A stretch of DNA of 64,000 nucleotides, from positions 20,168 through 84,167 of the forward strand of contig JABWCQ010000001.1 of the NCBI GenBank assembly GCA_013360195.1. Reading direction: 5' to 3'. This DNA comes from a bacterium. GTDB lineage: Bacteria; Electryoneota; RPQS01. Under the pieces are notes generated by a model. It was not told the origin of the DNA and ran no database searches. It worked only from the letters and a program-made list of their open reading frames with translations. Below, piece after piece: positions 53,765 through 64,000 of this stretch. The position numbers and the translations under genes are program-made. Each line of letters starts with the position of its first letter. Position 1 is the first letter of the stretch.

Positions 53765-54066
53765 TAAACAATCTTTCTGGATTACCATACATTCCTGTCA
53801 GTGGCAAGGGGGCCGAATCTCAGTCTCGAACAGACCTGCAAAAAGCCGCAGAAGGGTTTGAAACGCTTTTCACGCATCAGCTCTTGCAAGAACTCCAGAA
53901 GGACCTGCAAGGTAACTCGATGTTTGGTGATGGCGTGGAAGGGAATACACTTGGTGCCATGGCAGAGTGGGAACTTGCCTCGCACATGGCAAAGTCCCTG
54001 GACCTGGGAATTCTCAGGCAATTGGAGCTGACAATGACAGCGGAAGGAAAAGCAAATGAGTCCTGA
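53761..54066 (+). CDS. flgJ: Rod-binding protein FlgJ, scaffold domain only
   Basis: A 101-residue protein equal to the N-terminal half of enterobacterial FlgJ: AAEGFETLFTHQLLQELQKD and MAEWELASHMAKSLDLGILR. The muramidase/glucosaminidase half is absent, as in many phyla, so a separate wall hydrolase must open the peptidoglycan for the rod. It overlaps flgI by four bases and the next gene by eleven. Confidence 0.88.
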   Translation: MINNLSGLPYIPVSGKGAESQSRTDLQKAAEGFETLFTHQLLQELQKDLQGNSMFGDGVEGNTLGAMAEWELASHMAKSLDLGILRQLELTMTAEGKANES

Positions 54067-54418
54067 AGCCCACGAATTCGTTCGCGAACTCGGATGTTTG
54101 AAAATTCACATTCAGAGACTCGAACAAAAATTGCGAAGAAATGAACTTTCCGGTATCGAAAGCGAAGCCGCTGAAGTTGAATCAACTCTTGTCAAACTGC
54201 TTCGATCTCAAAGAATGCTCCCGCGGATCGAACAGCAGCAAATGAGACGAAGATTTGTCAATATTCGGCAAGACGCTCTTCGAACACTCGAGATTTCCAG
54301 GCGCATCCTGGATGAAAGTGTGAAGGCCACCGTTGAGCTTATTGAAAACATTGAGGCGAGCTGTAATTATGACGGCCGGCGAGGAGGCCACTCAGTGATT
54401 ATCGACCGAAAGGCCTGA
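54056..54418 (+). CDS. FlgN-like export chaperone
   Basis: A 120-residue, all-helical, charged protein (LKIHIQRLEQKLRRNELSGI, LVKLLRSQRMLPRIEQQQMR, ISRRILDESVKATVELIENI). FlgN family members have this composition and length and sit directly before flgK, whose product and FlgL they protect before export. No single diagnostic motif is visible, so the call relies on position and helical pattern. Confidence 0.6.
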   Translation: MSPEAHEFVRELGCLKIHIQRLEQKLRRNELSGIESEAAEVESTLVKLLRSQRMLPRIEQQQMRRRFVNIRQDALRTLEISRRILDESVKATVELIENIEASCNYDGRRGGHSVIIDRKA

Positions 54419-54420
54419 CT

Positions 54421-55800
54421 ATGAGTACTTTATCAAACATACTCGAACAGGGACGCCGTGCGGTACAAGTACAGCAGCTTGTCATGCAGGTAATCGGTCA
54501 CAATACAACCAATGCTGGGACCGTCGGCTATTCCCGCCGCCAGGTCGATCTGGGCACTTCCCCTCCCGGCGCTACTGGACTCTGGGGAGTCGGCGCAGGC
54601 GTGGATATCAATGACCTTTCTCGAGTGCGGGACAGATTGCTTGACAATCAAATCAGATCGGGCGTTTCCCTCTCATCCTACTGGAACGTGCGCGAGGATG
54701 TCCTCGGTCAAGTCGAGGAAACATTCAACGCAATGGGTTCGAATAACCTGGCAACGCTCCTGGACAATTTCTGGCAGGGATGGCAGGATCTTGCGAACGA
54801 CCCGGAAAGCATGTCACCGCGTTACCAAATGCGTGACCGCGCAACAGCGCTCGTAAATGGTGTAAGAAGAGTGTACGACGGACTCAATTCGCAAATTGAG
54901 GAAACAAACACCCGCATTGCGGCCGCTGCCGAAAACGTTAATGACTTGACGTCTGGAATCTCGGAATTGAACGTCCAGATCGTAGCGAACGAGCTTGGAG
55001 GGCATGAAGCCTCAGACCTGCGCGATTCAAGAGACCTCTTGGTCGAACAGTTATCGGGAATCATGGACATTTCAGTGCAGGAACAGCCCGATGGATCGCT
55101 AAACATCTACTCCCGAGGAAGTATACTTGTTCAAGGAGATCTTAGTGTTCCTGTTACCATCAATGAAGTGGATGGCGACTCGAAGAAGCATGTTGTTTTG
55201 CGTCTCGGGTCATCACATGGCTCTTGGCGGCCGGACGGTGGTGAGCTCGGAGCGCTGTTCAATCACAGGGACCAAGTACTTCCCGGACTAATCGCAAAGC
55301 TTGATACCTTCGCGCAGGAATTTTCGTCTTCCGTCAACGCATTACATATTCAAGGCTACGGCTTGAACGGAGGGCCGGGAAACGAGTTCTTTGACGTTGA
55401 TGTGGATGGTGTTAGCACCTTTGCGGTTTCCGAAATCATTTCTGCTGATGTTGCACTGATTGCCGCATCTTCAGCTGCAGAATCTCCCGGAGACAATTCT
55501 CTCGCTCTAAGAATTGCAGCTCTGCAGCACCAGAATAGCACGCAAGGCATATCGCTTGATCAGTTCTTGCGGAATGTTCCTTTAGAAGTTGGAAGTTCGA
55601 GGGCGGCAACGATACAGCAGCGAGATATTGAAAATGCTGTTCTGGAAAATGCTACGAACCGTCGCAGTGCGATTAGTGGTGTAAGTCTCGATGAGGAGAT
55701 GGCTAAGCTTCTTGAAACGCAGAAGGCGTATGAGGCAGCCGCAAAGATCATTCAGACAGTGGACGAAATGATGCAAACCGTACTTGACATGAAGTCATAA
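54421..55800 (+). CDS. flgK: Flagellar hook-associated protein 1 FlgK
   Basis: A 459-residue junction protein. Near the N-terminus VMQVIGHNTTNAGTVGYSRR and VDLGTSPPGATGLWGVGAGV are typical of FlgK. DLRDSRDLLVEQLSGIMDIS and GSILVQGDL follow, and the C-terminal axial helix has GVSLDEEMAKLLETQKAYEA and AAKIIQTVDEMMQTVLDM. The length is toward the short end of the family. FlgK and FlgL join hook to filament. Confidence 0.95.
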   Translation: MSTLSNILEQGRRAVQVQQLVMQVIGHNTTNAGTVGYSRRQVDLGTSPPGATGLWGVGAGVDINDLSRVRDRLLDNQIRSGVSLSSYWNVREDVLGQVEETFNAMGSNNLATLLDNFWQGWQDLANDPESMSPRYQMRDRATALVNGVRRVYDGLNSQIEETNTRIAAAAENVNDLTSGISELNVQIVANELGGHEASDLRDSRDLLVEQLSGIMDISVQEQPDGSLNIYSRGSILVQGDLSVPVTINEVDGDSKKHVVLRLGSSHGSWRPDGGELGALFNHRDQVLPGLIAKLDTFAQEFSSSVNALHIQGYGLNGGPGNEFFDVDVDGVSTFAVSEIISADVALIAASSAAESPGDNSLALRIAALQHQNSTQGISLDQFLRNVPLEVGSSRAATIQQRDIENAVLENATNRRSAISGVSLDEEMAKLLETQKAYEAAAKIIQTVDEMMQTVLDMKS

Positions 55801-55801
55801 T

Positions 55802-57795
<1,994 letters not shown>

Positions 57796-57800
57796 CCCGC

Positions 57801-60470
57801 ATGTACGAGAATGCGCATCCGGTTGAACGGGTCTTTGCCAACATTAGCGTCGCGCCAATGGAATGCACGGCCGCTCAACGTGAATGGACAAAACTCTTCG
57901 CCGCGGCAATGGATAAACGTGATGTGATCTCAGAACTCGCCTTGTTGGAGGCAAGTGTTCCCGCATGCGCCGAAGCGAGCGGATGGTATCAGTATTTTCT
58001 GTCACGCGCTGATTCGCTACTCAAGTCATTGAATTTGTCATTCCTTGAGTCATCTCAAGTTGAAAAGCTGTGTCGAGTTCGCCGTAGACTTGCCGCATTC
58101 GCCGGGGAATACACGGTCGCTGACAAGCGGCATTCACGCACGCGAGACTATGCTGGACAAACAGTTCGTAAAATCGGAATCGACATTCGTCCTTTGACAA
58201 TCGCCTCCAGCAGGAGAAGAGGAATTGGTCGCTATCTCATGTGTACACTGCCAGAGCTCTTTGCATTGGGATCTGACAAGGACTTTGTGCTATTCACTGA
58301 AGCGCGTTCAATTGTCGACGACGAACTAAAAGAGCTACTCGGACGCCCGAATGTTCAATTTCGTAAGCTGAATGTGGGGTGCGGCCATGACCTAGACGTC
58401 TTCTTGGTTACTGACCCATTGCCAATGCTCCGCGGAAGAAGGCTGGCCTCGCTACCGCGCTTTGAGTGTCCGATACTATCGATAGTGTATGACTTCATTC
58501 CGCTCGAGTTTCCTGAGTCATATCTTGCTGGTGATGCTGAGCTAACCGACGAATACTTGGACAATCTAGACTTTATTGCACGCGAATGTGATCGAATCTT
58601 CCCAATATCGGATTATGTCGGCAATCAGTGCAAAGCAATACTAGGCTTCTCAGACGATCAGGTCCAGCCGCTTTATGGTGGCATTGATGAAGTGTTCCTT
58701 GATAACACATCTAACACCTTTACAAACTGTGATCATGCGCCATACTTTCTTTATGTTGGCGGATCCGACGCCAGAAAGAACATTGCCGGTCTGATTCGCG
58801 CGTTTGGTAATGCAAGGCATTTGCTGCCTGCGAACTCCAAACTACTCTTGGTTGGTGAGTTCACCGAGCAAAGCCTGAACAGACTTCTTAGTCGCTTCGA
58901 TCTGATGCACTTATCGGAATCGATTGTCTGTCGTACCGGCGTGAGCGACAATGAACTGCAATACCTGTACTCGAATGCCTTGGCTACTGTCTTTGTTTCG
59001 CTAAGTGAAGGGTTGGGACTGCCTGCTCTTGAGGCTATGGCGTGCGGATGTCCTGTCATTGCGTCTTCCACTACGGCACTTGGTGAGACCGTTGGCACTG
59101 CCGCGCTGACGGTCGATCCGACTGCTATTGAGGACATTGCAAAATGCATGGCTAAAGTCGCAACTGATGACGTTCTGCGCAAAGAACTGTCGGCATCCGG
59201 CAAGGAATGGGCAAGACGGTGGAGGTGGGACGATGTTGCCGTGCGACTTCACGTGGCACTGAGTAACTGTTCCTTCCGGCAAAAGTCAAAGATATCAAAG
59301 AGCGGCAAACTTCGAGTTGCACTGATGAATCGGGGCGATGTTTGGAGCGCGCCGGGCGGAGATGGCCGCGTTATGCAACTTATTGAGCAGGCGGCTTATC
59401 ACACAAGCATTGATATTCGGTACTGCTCTGATTTCAGTATGGCTAAAGAGGCAGATATTGTTCATTTTGTGAACATCACGCTGCCCAAGCCGCTTGGGCA
59501 AGCCTGCGCATTTGCCGCCGAGTCCGTCAAGCCGCTGGTTATAACCACGCTCTATGAAGATTGGGCGAACTATCTCTTGGCTTCACATCAAGCATTCTCT
59601 CTTTACAGAAATTGCCTTGAAGGTCGCCTCGTGTACAATGATCTTGAGTATGCATTGTTGACCTTGAACGCTAGGCAGCACGCGCCTAATCCCGTGGCAA
59701 ATGAAACTATCGAAGCGGCTGCGGTACTTCATGTATGCAGCAAATCTGAAGGTCAGAGATTGGCGACGGATTTTCCGCTTGCCGTGGAAAAGCAAGTGCT
59801 GATCCCATTTGAGATTGAGGCTCCATGCATAACAGACAAATCTGTGGTAAGTCAGATTCGTAACTCGCTGGGCTTTGACGAGTACATACTTTGCATTGGT
59901 CGCCTCGAAACAAGAAAAAACCAGCTTGCTGTTCTCGCTGCACTGCAAGAGGTTGACGTTCCAATCGTGTTCGCAACGGGTGGTTATACACCTCAGCCGG
60001 CATACTCAAGTGCTGTTCGCTCATGGAAGCGTAAAGCGCCAGTAAGATTTGTAGATCGGATTCCGTGGCAGGCGATGTCGGCGCTGATTCGCGGAGCGGC
60101 TGCACACGTTCTGCCCAGTTTCTATGAGCTTCCAGGGCTTGTCCACTTGGAATGTGCTGCTGCCGGCGTGCCTGTTGTCGCAACAGATTGGGGTGCACTG
60201 TCGGACTACATCCCTGATTCACTATACTTCAAATGTGATCCACTTGACCTTAAGTCCATCCGTATTGCCGTTGAAAAGGCGGTGAGCACTAGTGCATATC
60301 CGGGAAGCGTGATCATTGCTCAAGGATTCACCAGAGAGAAATTCATCTGTGGACTTGAGAGCATGTACAGGCATGCAATTTCTACATTCGAACCACTCAC
60401 AAGAAGAAAAACAGTTGTGACTCTGATTGATAAATCATTTGTCCCAGGAGACATAAATGCAACAGTCTAA
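57801..60470 (+). CDS. Tandem GT4-type glycosyltransferase (two GT-B units)
   Basis: A protein of about 889 residues with two glycosyltransferase family 4-like units. The first (about 115-490) has FLYVGGSDARKNIAGLIRAF and the donor-binding SLSEGLGLPALEAMACGCPV. The second (about 500-870) has YILCIGRLETRKNQLAVLAA and SFYELPGLVHLECAAAGVPV. Both keep the E-x7-E type pattern of the family (EGLGLPALE; ELPGLVHLE). They probably add two sugars in turn in the cytosol. ATG 57801 is preferred; TTG 57792 would overlap the gmd stop. The frame overlaps the next gene by 14 bases. The substrate is unknown. Confidence 0.88.
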   Translation: MYENAHPVERVFANISVAPMECTAAQREWTKLFAAAMDKRDVISELALLEASVPACAEASGWYQYFLSRADSLLKSLNLSFLESSQVEKLCRVRRRLAAFAGEYTVADKRHSRTRDYAGQTVRKIGIDIRPLTIASSRRRGIGRYLMCTLPELFALGSDKDFVLFTEARSIVDDELKELLGRPNVQFRKLNVGCGHDLDVFLVTDPLPMLRGRRLASLPRFECPILSIVYDFIPLEFPESYLAGDAELTDEYLDNLDFIARECDRIFPISDYVGNQCKAILGFSDDQVQPLYGGIDEVFLDNTSNTFTNCDHAPYFLYVGGSDARKNIAGLIRAFGNARHLLPANSKLLLVGEFTEQSLNRLLSRFDLMHLSESIVCRTGVSDNELQYLYSNALATVFVSLSEGLGLPALEAMACGCPVIASSTTALGETVGTAALTVDPTAIEDIAKCMAKVATDDVLRKELSASGKEWARRWRWDDVAVRLHVALSNCSFRQKSKISKSGKLRVALMNRGDVWSAPGGDGRVMQLIEQAAYHTSIDIRYCSDFSMAKEADIVHFVNITLPKPLGQACAFAAESVKPLVITTLYEDWANYLLASHQAFSLYRNCLEGRLVYNDLEYALLTLNARQHAPNPVANETIEAAAVLHVCSKSEGQRLATDFPLAVEKQVLIPFEIEAPCITDKSVVSQIRNSLGFDEYILCIGRLETRKNQLAVLAALQEVDVPIVFATGGYTPQPAYSSAVRSWKRKAPVRFVDRIPWQAMSALIRGAAAHVLPSFYELPGLVHLECAAAGVPVVATDWGALSDYIPDSLYFKCDPLDLKSIRIAVEKAVSTSAYPGSVIIAQGFTREKFICGLESMYRHAISTFEPLTRRKTVVTLIDKSFVPGDINATV

Positions 60471-61998
60471 TTCCTTTCTGAAGGATGTGTCGATCATTAT
60501 TCCAGTGCATAATCGCGGTGACCTGACGGAAAAGTGCCTGCTATCACTGGCCAGTAGTATCAACACTGCTACCTATGAGTTGATCGTGATCGATAACGCC
60601 TCAACTGATAAGACAAGTGAGATACTTGACTCGGTCAGTGGCGATATCACCGTGATTAGAAATAAGACTAATGAGGGCTTCGCCCTGGCATGCAACAAGG
60701 GTGCACGGGTGGCTCAAGGTGAGTATCTCCTGTTCTTGAACAATGACACAGAGGTGTCCGATAACTTTATCGACACTCTCCTTCAAGCAGCCAAATCAGA
60801 CAGCTCTCGAGGTGCCATTGGCGCAAAACTGTTGTACCCTGACGGCAGAACTCAACACGCTGGAATCGCGTTCAATGAAGACGGTACGCCATACCACATT
60901 TTTCAAGGTTTCCCTGCAGACCACGCTGCTGTGACGAGCTCGCGTTCAATGGCGGCAGTAACGGCGGCTTGCCTCCTGATACGTTCCAACATCTTCCAGC
61001 AAGTCGGTGGCTTTGATGCGGCGTATCGAAATGGATTTGAGGATATTGATCTCTGCATGAAACTAAGACTAAAGGGCTTTTCAAGCTACTATTGCGCAGA
61101 GTGTGTGGTAACTCACCATGAAGAGTCAAGCGAAGGGCGCAAACGTCATGATGCGGAGAACTTGCTGATGTTCGCTACTCGATGGTCCGAGCATATTCAG
61201 CCTGATGACGCAACGTACCTCACTGCTCACGGGCTGAAGATTGTTTGGTCAAAAGGCATTGGTAAGTACGAGGCACTCGAAACCGCCGGAAACTCAGTGG
61301 ACAACATTGCTGACTCGCGGACGATGATTGATCGTGCTCAAAAGCTGTGTCTTGAGGGTCGCCATGAAGAAGCTGCAGCCATTCTGAATAGTATCGTTGA
61401 ACGTCGCTTTACAATGGGTCGGGATGACGAATTTGAAACCTGGCAACTGCTTGGCAATTGCATGACTCGTTTGAATCGCGCCGCGGAAGCTGAAAATGCC
61501 TACTTGCAGGCAGTGGAAAAGGATATCAGTTCTGAACGGCCATTTCTTGGATTGGGCTCTGTCGCCATGCTGCAGAAAAACTGGACTGCTGCGCAGTACG
61601 GCTTTCTGGCTGCGCTGGCACGTAATCCGGAAGCAACGCGTGCTGAGTTTGGCTTGGGAGTCAGTTTGGCTGCGCGGGACAAACACGAGCAGGCCGTCAA
61701 ACACTTCCAAAAAGTGGTCACAAGTAACCCCGCTAATGCAGATGCAGTGTTCTATCTGTACCGATCCGCGATGGAATCCAATAAGCCTGAAGTCGCAATA
61801 TCTGCACTATCTGAGTATCTCGAACTCAACCCCAATGACGCAGATTTCTGGTTTCATCTCGCGGGCGCGTTGTGGAAATCAGGATCTGCCGACGATGCCA
61901 TCGCTGCCTGTCGCAGAGTTCTGGAGCTCAACCCGCAGCACTCCGACGCCGTGAAGTCGTTGACATTCATGGAGCAACATGCGGACGCCACGGCGTAG
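60457..61998 (+). CDS. GT2 glycosyltransferase with C-terminal TPR repeats
   Basis: A 513-residue protein. The GT2 (GT-A fold) domain (about 8-240) has VSIIIPVHNRGDLTEKCLLS, VIDNASTDKT, the metal-binding FLNNDTEV in the DxD position, LIRSNIFQQVGGFDAAYRNG and FEDIDLCMKLRLKG. From about residue 280, TPR-like helical repeats follow (AQKLCLEGRHEEAAAILNSI, AENAYLQAVEKDISSERPFL, AVKHFQKVVTSNPANADAVF, WKSGSADDAIAACRRVLELN). TPRs may bind protein acceptors such as flagellin. GGAGA lies seven bases before the ATG. Confidence 0.9.
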   Translation: MQQSNSFLKDVSIIIPVHNRGDLTEKCLLSLASSINTATYELIVIDNASTDKTSEILDSVSGDITVIRNKTNEGFALACNKGARVAQGEYLLFLNNDTEVSDNFIDTLLQAAKSDSSRGAIGAKLLYPDGRTQHAGIAFNEDGTPYHIFQGFPADHAAVTSSRSMAAVTAACLLIRSNIFQQVGGFDAAYRNGFEDIDLCMKLRLKGFSSYYCAECVVTHHEESSEGRKRHDAENLLMFATRWSEHIQPDDATYLTAHGLKIVWSKGIGKYEALETAGNSVDNIADSRTMIDRAQKLCLEGRHEEAAAILNSIVERRFTMGRDDEFETWQLLGNCMTRLNRAAEAENAYLQAVEKDISSERPFLGLGSVAMLQKNWTAAQYGFLAALARNPEATRAEFGLGVSLAARDKHEQAVKHFQKVVTSNPANADAVFYLYRSAMESNKPEVAISALSEYLELNPNDADFWFHLAGALWKSGSADDAIAACRRVLELNPQHSDAVKSLTFMEQHADATA

Positions 61999-64000
61999 AA
62001 TTCTCGTCATTCAGTGGGCACGGCTTGGGGACTTGTTTCACTCACGTCCCTTGTGTGAAGAAGTCAAGCGGCGTGACAGTCGGTGCAGCATAACGTTGAG
62101 CTGTGACTCGCAATATGCAGGAATTGCCGGAATCTTCCCTGAGATTGATGCTGTGCTGCCTGTGAATATAAGGCAGATTGTTGCTCAAGCACGCAGTGAT
62201 GCCATGCTTGCGTATCTCCTTGATGAGATCCTTGCTCTGACAGGGCAAAGTGGGTCTTACGACACTGTGTATAACTTGACGAATGCTCAGGCAGCTATGG
62301 ACTTCGCGCGGATGGCGGCGAAGCTGGAGAATAGGGGTTACGGTGCCGCTGATTCAACGTTGCCGGAGTACGATAACGGAACAACCGCCAACAAGAAACT
62401 CCACATTTCTGAACAATGGGCGCGTTTTGCGGTTTCAGAGTATGAATTGAGTTATCCCATATCCTTGGCACCGAAAGGCCTTCCTGAACGTGAACGGAGA
62501 ATGGCAATAATATGTGATGCAGGAGCTGCAGGTCGTACTCTATCCAGCGAGACAATTCAATGTCTGATGGAGGTGACGGAACAATCCGGCTTCCAGTACG
62601 TAATGCTAGGTACTATACTGTCAAGAAGTCAACCGGTTCAGACAAGCTCACCTTTCGATCTCCGCGGAAAGACAACTCTTGATCAGTTGCATACAATTCT
62701 GCGGAGCTGTTCTCATGCCGTTGGACCTGATACGGGCGCCTTGCATTTCGCTGCCGCGCTTGGGTGCAGTACCTACGGCCTTTATCTTGACGGTGCAGAT
62801 CCCGATACCACGGGACAACTCTCAGCGGATGCAAAAAACACAAAAGCGGAGCTTCAAGACAAGACGTTTTTGGCCGCGTTAGAAACGCGCATCTATGAGT
62901 GGCTGAATAAGCGCACTTCGTATATTCATTCTGCTTCTCGGAGAGTTGCGGCACGCAAGTCTGTCTGCCCATTATCTGTTATTATTACGGAGCATAAGCA
63001 GGTTCATTACACGGAGCACCTGCTCGAAAGTATGCGTTCCTGTCAGCTCCCGAACAATTCAGAAATAATAGTTGTTAGCAGCGGCATGGATGATGCTGAT
63101 GAGCGAATCGCGCTCGACAGGAGTGGAGTAAGGGCGTACGTTTCACAGGAAAGCCTTTCCTTTTCAGCAGCATGCAACACTGGCGCGAGGCTTGCGAAAG
63201 GAGATTGGCTGCTCTTCCTGAATGATGACTGCGAACTCTCCCCGACATCATTTGACACGCTTTGGTCCGAGAAATCTGTTGACTCCATTGTTTCACCACG
63301 CCTTCGGTATTGGGACGGGTGTGTGCAATCCGCCGGCGTAGCTGTTGAAGATGGAGTTGTCAACGATATTGAAGATACTCAGCCAAGACCATTGGCAGAC
63401 GACATTGATGCAGTCTCAGCAGCTGCAATGCTTATGTCACGTGCTGCATTCCTGGATCTCGGTGGGTTTGATGAGACCTTTTTGAATGGGTACGAGGACG
63501 TCGACCTTTGTTTACGTGCGAAGCGAAATGGTGTGCAGACAAAAGTAGCTGACTGTGATGTGCTTCACTATCGGGGATCATCGCCTGAACGATACGATCA
63601 AGATGATAGAAACCAGCAGTTATTCAAGCAAAGATGGGATCAGCACACACCGCAGCGAAAAGTGTTGCGGAACACAGGCAGCAGGCAGAGCGCCCGCCTC
63701 CTTGTGATCTCCGACGAGAGTGTTGAGTCAGCAGGAATGTGGCTGCGTTGGAAGTCGCCACTTACTCGACTTGGGTTGTCGTATGGTCGGGACTTTGCCT
63801 GTATTGATACTTCGCAGATAACTGCGTTGGAACTGGACGGGGTGATTGCCAATGCCGAGGTAGTCGTTGTATTCAGATCCGTGTCAAACAAAGCTCACCG
63901 GGACATTCTGCAAAGTTGGCATGAACAGCGAGGCGGCACCCTAATCTATGATTGCGACGATGTTCTGCTAAATCGCTTTCCCGCGCACTCGATTAGGGCG
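61979..64000 (+). CDS. Giant GT9-GT2-GT4-like glycosyltransferase, partial (runs off window)
   Basis: An uninterrupted frame from ATG 61979 to the right edge (674 codons, no stop). Residues about 1-310 resemble the heptosyltransferase family GT9: ILVIQWARLGDLFHSRPLCE at the start and HAVGPDTGALHFAAALGCST for the nucleotide-sugar site. Residues about 330-560 are a GT2 domain: LSVIITEHKQVHYTEHLLES, LAKGDWLLFLNDDCELSP, AAFLDLGGFDETFLNGYEDV. From about 570 a third unit begins (ARLLVISDESVESAGMWLRW, VVVFRSVSNKAHRDILQ, LIYDCDDVLL), like the N-terminal half of GT4 enzymes. It overlaps the previous gene by 20 bases. Such stacked enzymes build glycans stepwise on one acceptor. Confidence 0.85.
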   Translation, partial: MRTPRRRILVIQWARLGDLFHSRPLCEEVKRRDSRCSITLSCDSQYAGIAGIFPEIDAVLPVNIRQIVAQARSDAMLAYLLDEILALTGQSGSYDTVYNLTNAQAAMDFARMAAKLENRGYGAADSTLPEYDNGTTANKKLHISEQWARFAVSEYELSYPISLAPKGLPERERRMAIICDAGAAGRTLSSETIQCLMEVTEQSGFQYVMLGTILSRSQPVQTSSPFDLRGKTTLDQLHTILRSCSHAVGPDTGALHFAAALGCSTYGLYLDGADPDTTGQLSADAKNTKAELQDKTFLAALETRIYEWLNKRTSYIHSASRRVAARKSVCPLSVIITEHKQVHYTEHLLESMRSCQLPNNSEIIVVSSGMDDADERIALDRSGVRAYVSQESLSFSAACNTGARLAKGDWLLFLNDDCELSPTSFDTLWSEKSVDSIVSPRLRYWDGCVQSAGVAVEDGVVNDIEDTQPRPLADDIDAVSAAAMLMSRAAFLDLGGFDETFLNGYEDVDLCLRAKRNGVQTKVADCDVLHYRGSSPERYDQDDRNQQLFKQRWDQHTPQRKVLRNTGSRQSARLLVISDESVESAGMWLRWKSPLTRLGLSYGRDFACIDTSQITALELDGVIANAEVVVVFRSVSNKAHRDILQSWHEQRGGTLIYDCDDVLLNRFPAHSIRA

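Overview
The window reads as chromosomal DNA of a flagellated, Gram-negative bacterium. Evidence for an outer membrane is the L-ring and P-ring genes (flgH, flgI), a lipobox lipoprotein and a small beta-barrel-like protein. GC content is moderate, TTG and GTG starts are fairly common, and genes are tightly packed. The gene content (AroB-AroQ fusion, archaeal/eukaryal-type ProRS, DUF4846 protein, sigma-54-driven flagellar operons) would suit an uncultured lineage near the FCB superphylum, but I cannot name the phylum from sequence alone. I saw no rRNA, tRNA, CRISPR, insertion sequence, prophage or attachment site.

Region 1 (1-10.8 kb, + strand) is housekeeping. It holds the end of aroK, a fused aroB-aroQ, trxB, lpd, two small exported proteins, proS, an outer-membrane-like protein, a CobO/BtuR-type adenosyltransferase, ftsH and an exported protein, closed by a strong hairpin. 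Region 2 (11.1-20.2 kb, - strand) is a compact likely operon uvrA > M28 peptidase > nadA > aspA > tauE > DUF4846, with coupled start/stop overlaps and a terminator at its end. Region 3 (20.2-24.3 kb) carries an orphan NtrC-type sigma-54 activator, a bidirectional terminator, a secreted HExxH protein with a structured leader, and a 670-base regulatory stretch.

Region 4 (24.3-56.8 kb, + strand) is a nearly complete flagellar gene cluster. The order is flgC, fliE-J, a MotE-like gene, fliK, flgD, flgE, fliL-M-N-O-P-Q, an inserted HDOD gene, fliR, flhB, flhA, flhF, fliA, several poorly known genes, then flgF-G-A-H-I-J-N-K-L. It covers rod, hook, MS/C rings, export gate, L/P rings, hook-length control and hook-filament junction. 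flgB, flhG, flgM, motAB and flagellin are not here. Three sequences fit the sigma-54 -24/-12 pattern: before flgC, before the small gene ahead of flgD, and before flgF. The first and third carry the same ACATAT box with its first base exactly 60 bases upstream of the -24 GG. A related inverted repeat lies in front of the activator gene. Together these suggest a self-contained sigma-54 flagellar regulon.

Region 5 (56.8-64 kb, + strand) follows flgL directly. It encodes a GDP-mannose 4,6-dehydratase-like enzyme and three large multidomain glycosyltransferases (GT4-GT4, GT2-TPR, and GT9-GT2-GT4-like running off the window). It is a likely flagellin or surface glycosylation island.

The most interesting items are the candidate sigma-54 activator box, a membrane-spanning AMIN-to-HTH protein inside the flagellar operon, a 75-bp tandem duplication within fliK, uncharacterised small genes embedded among flagellar genes, and the giant glycosyltransferases.
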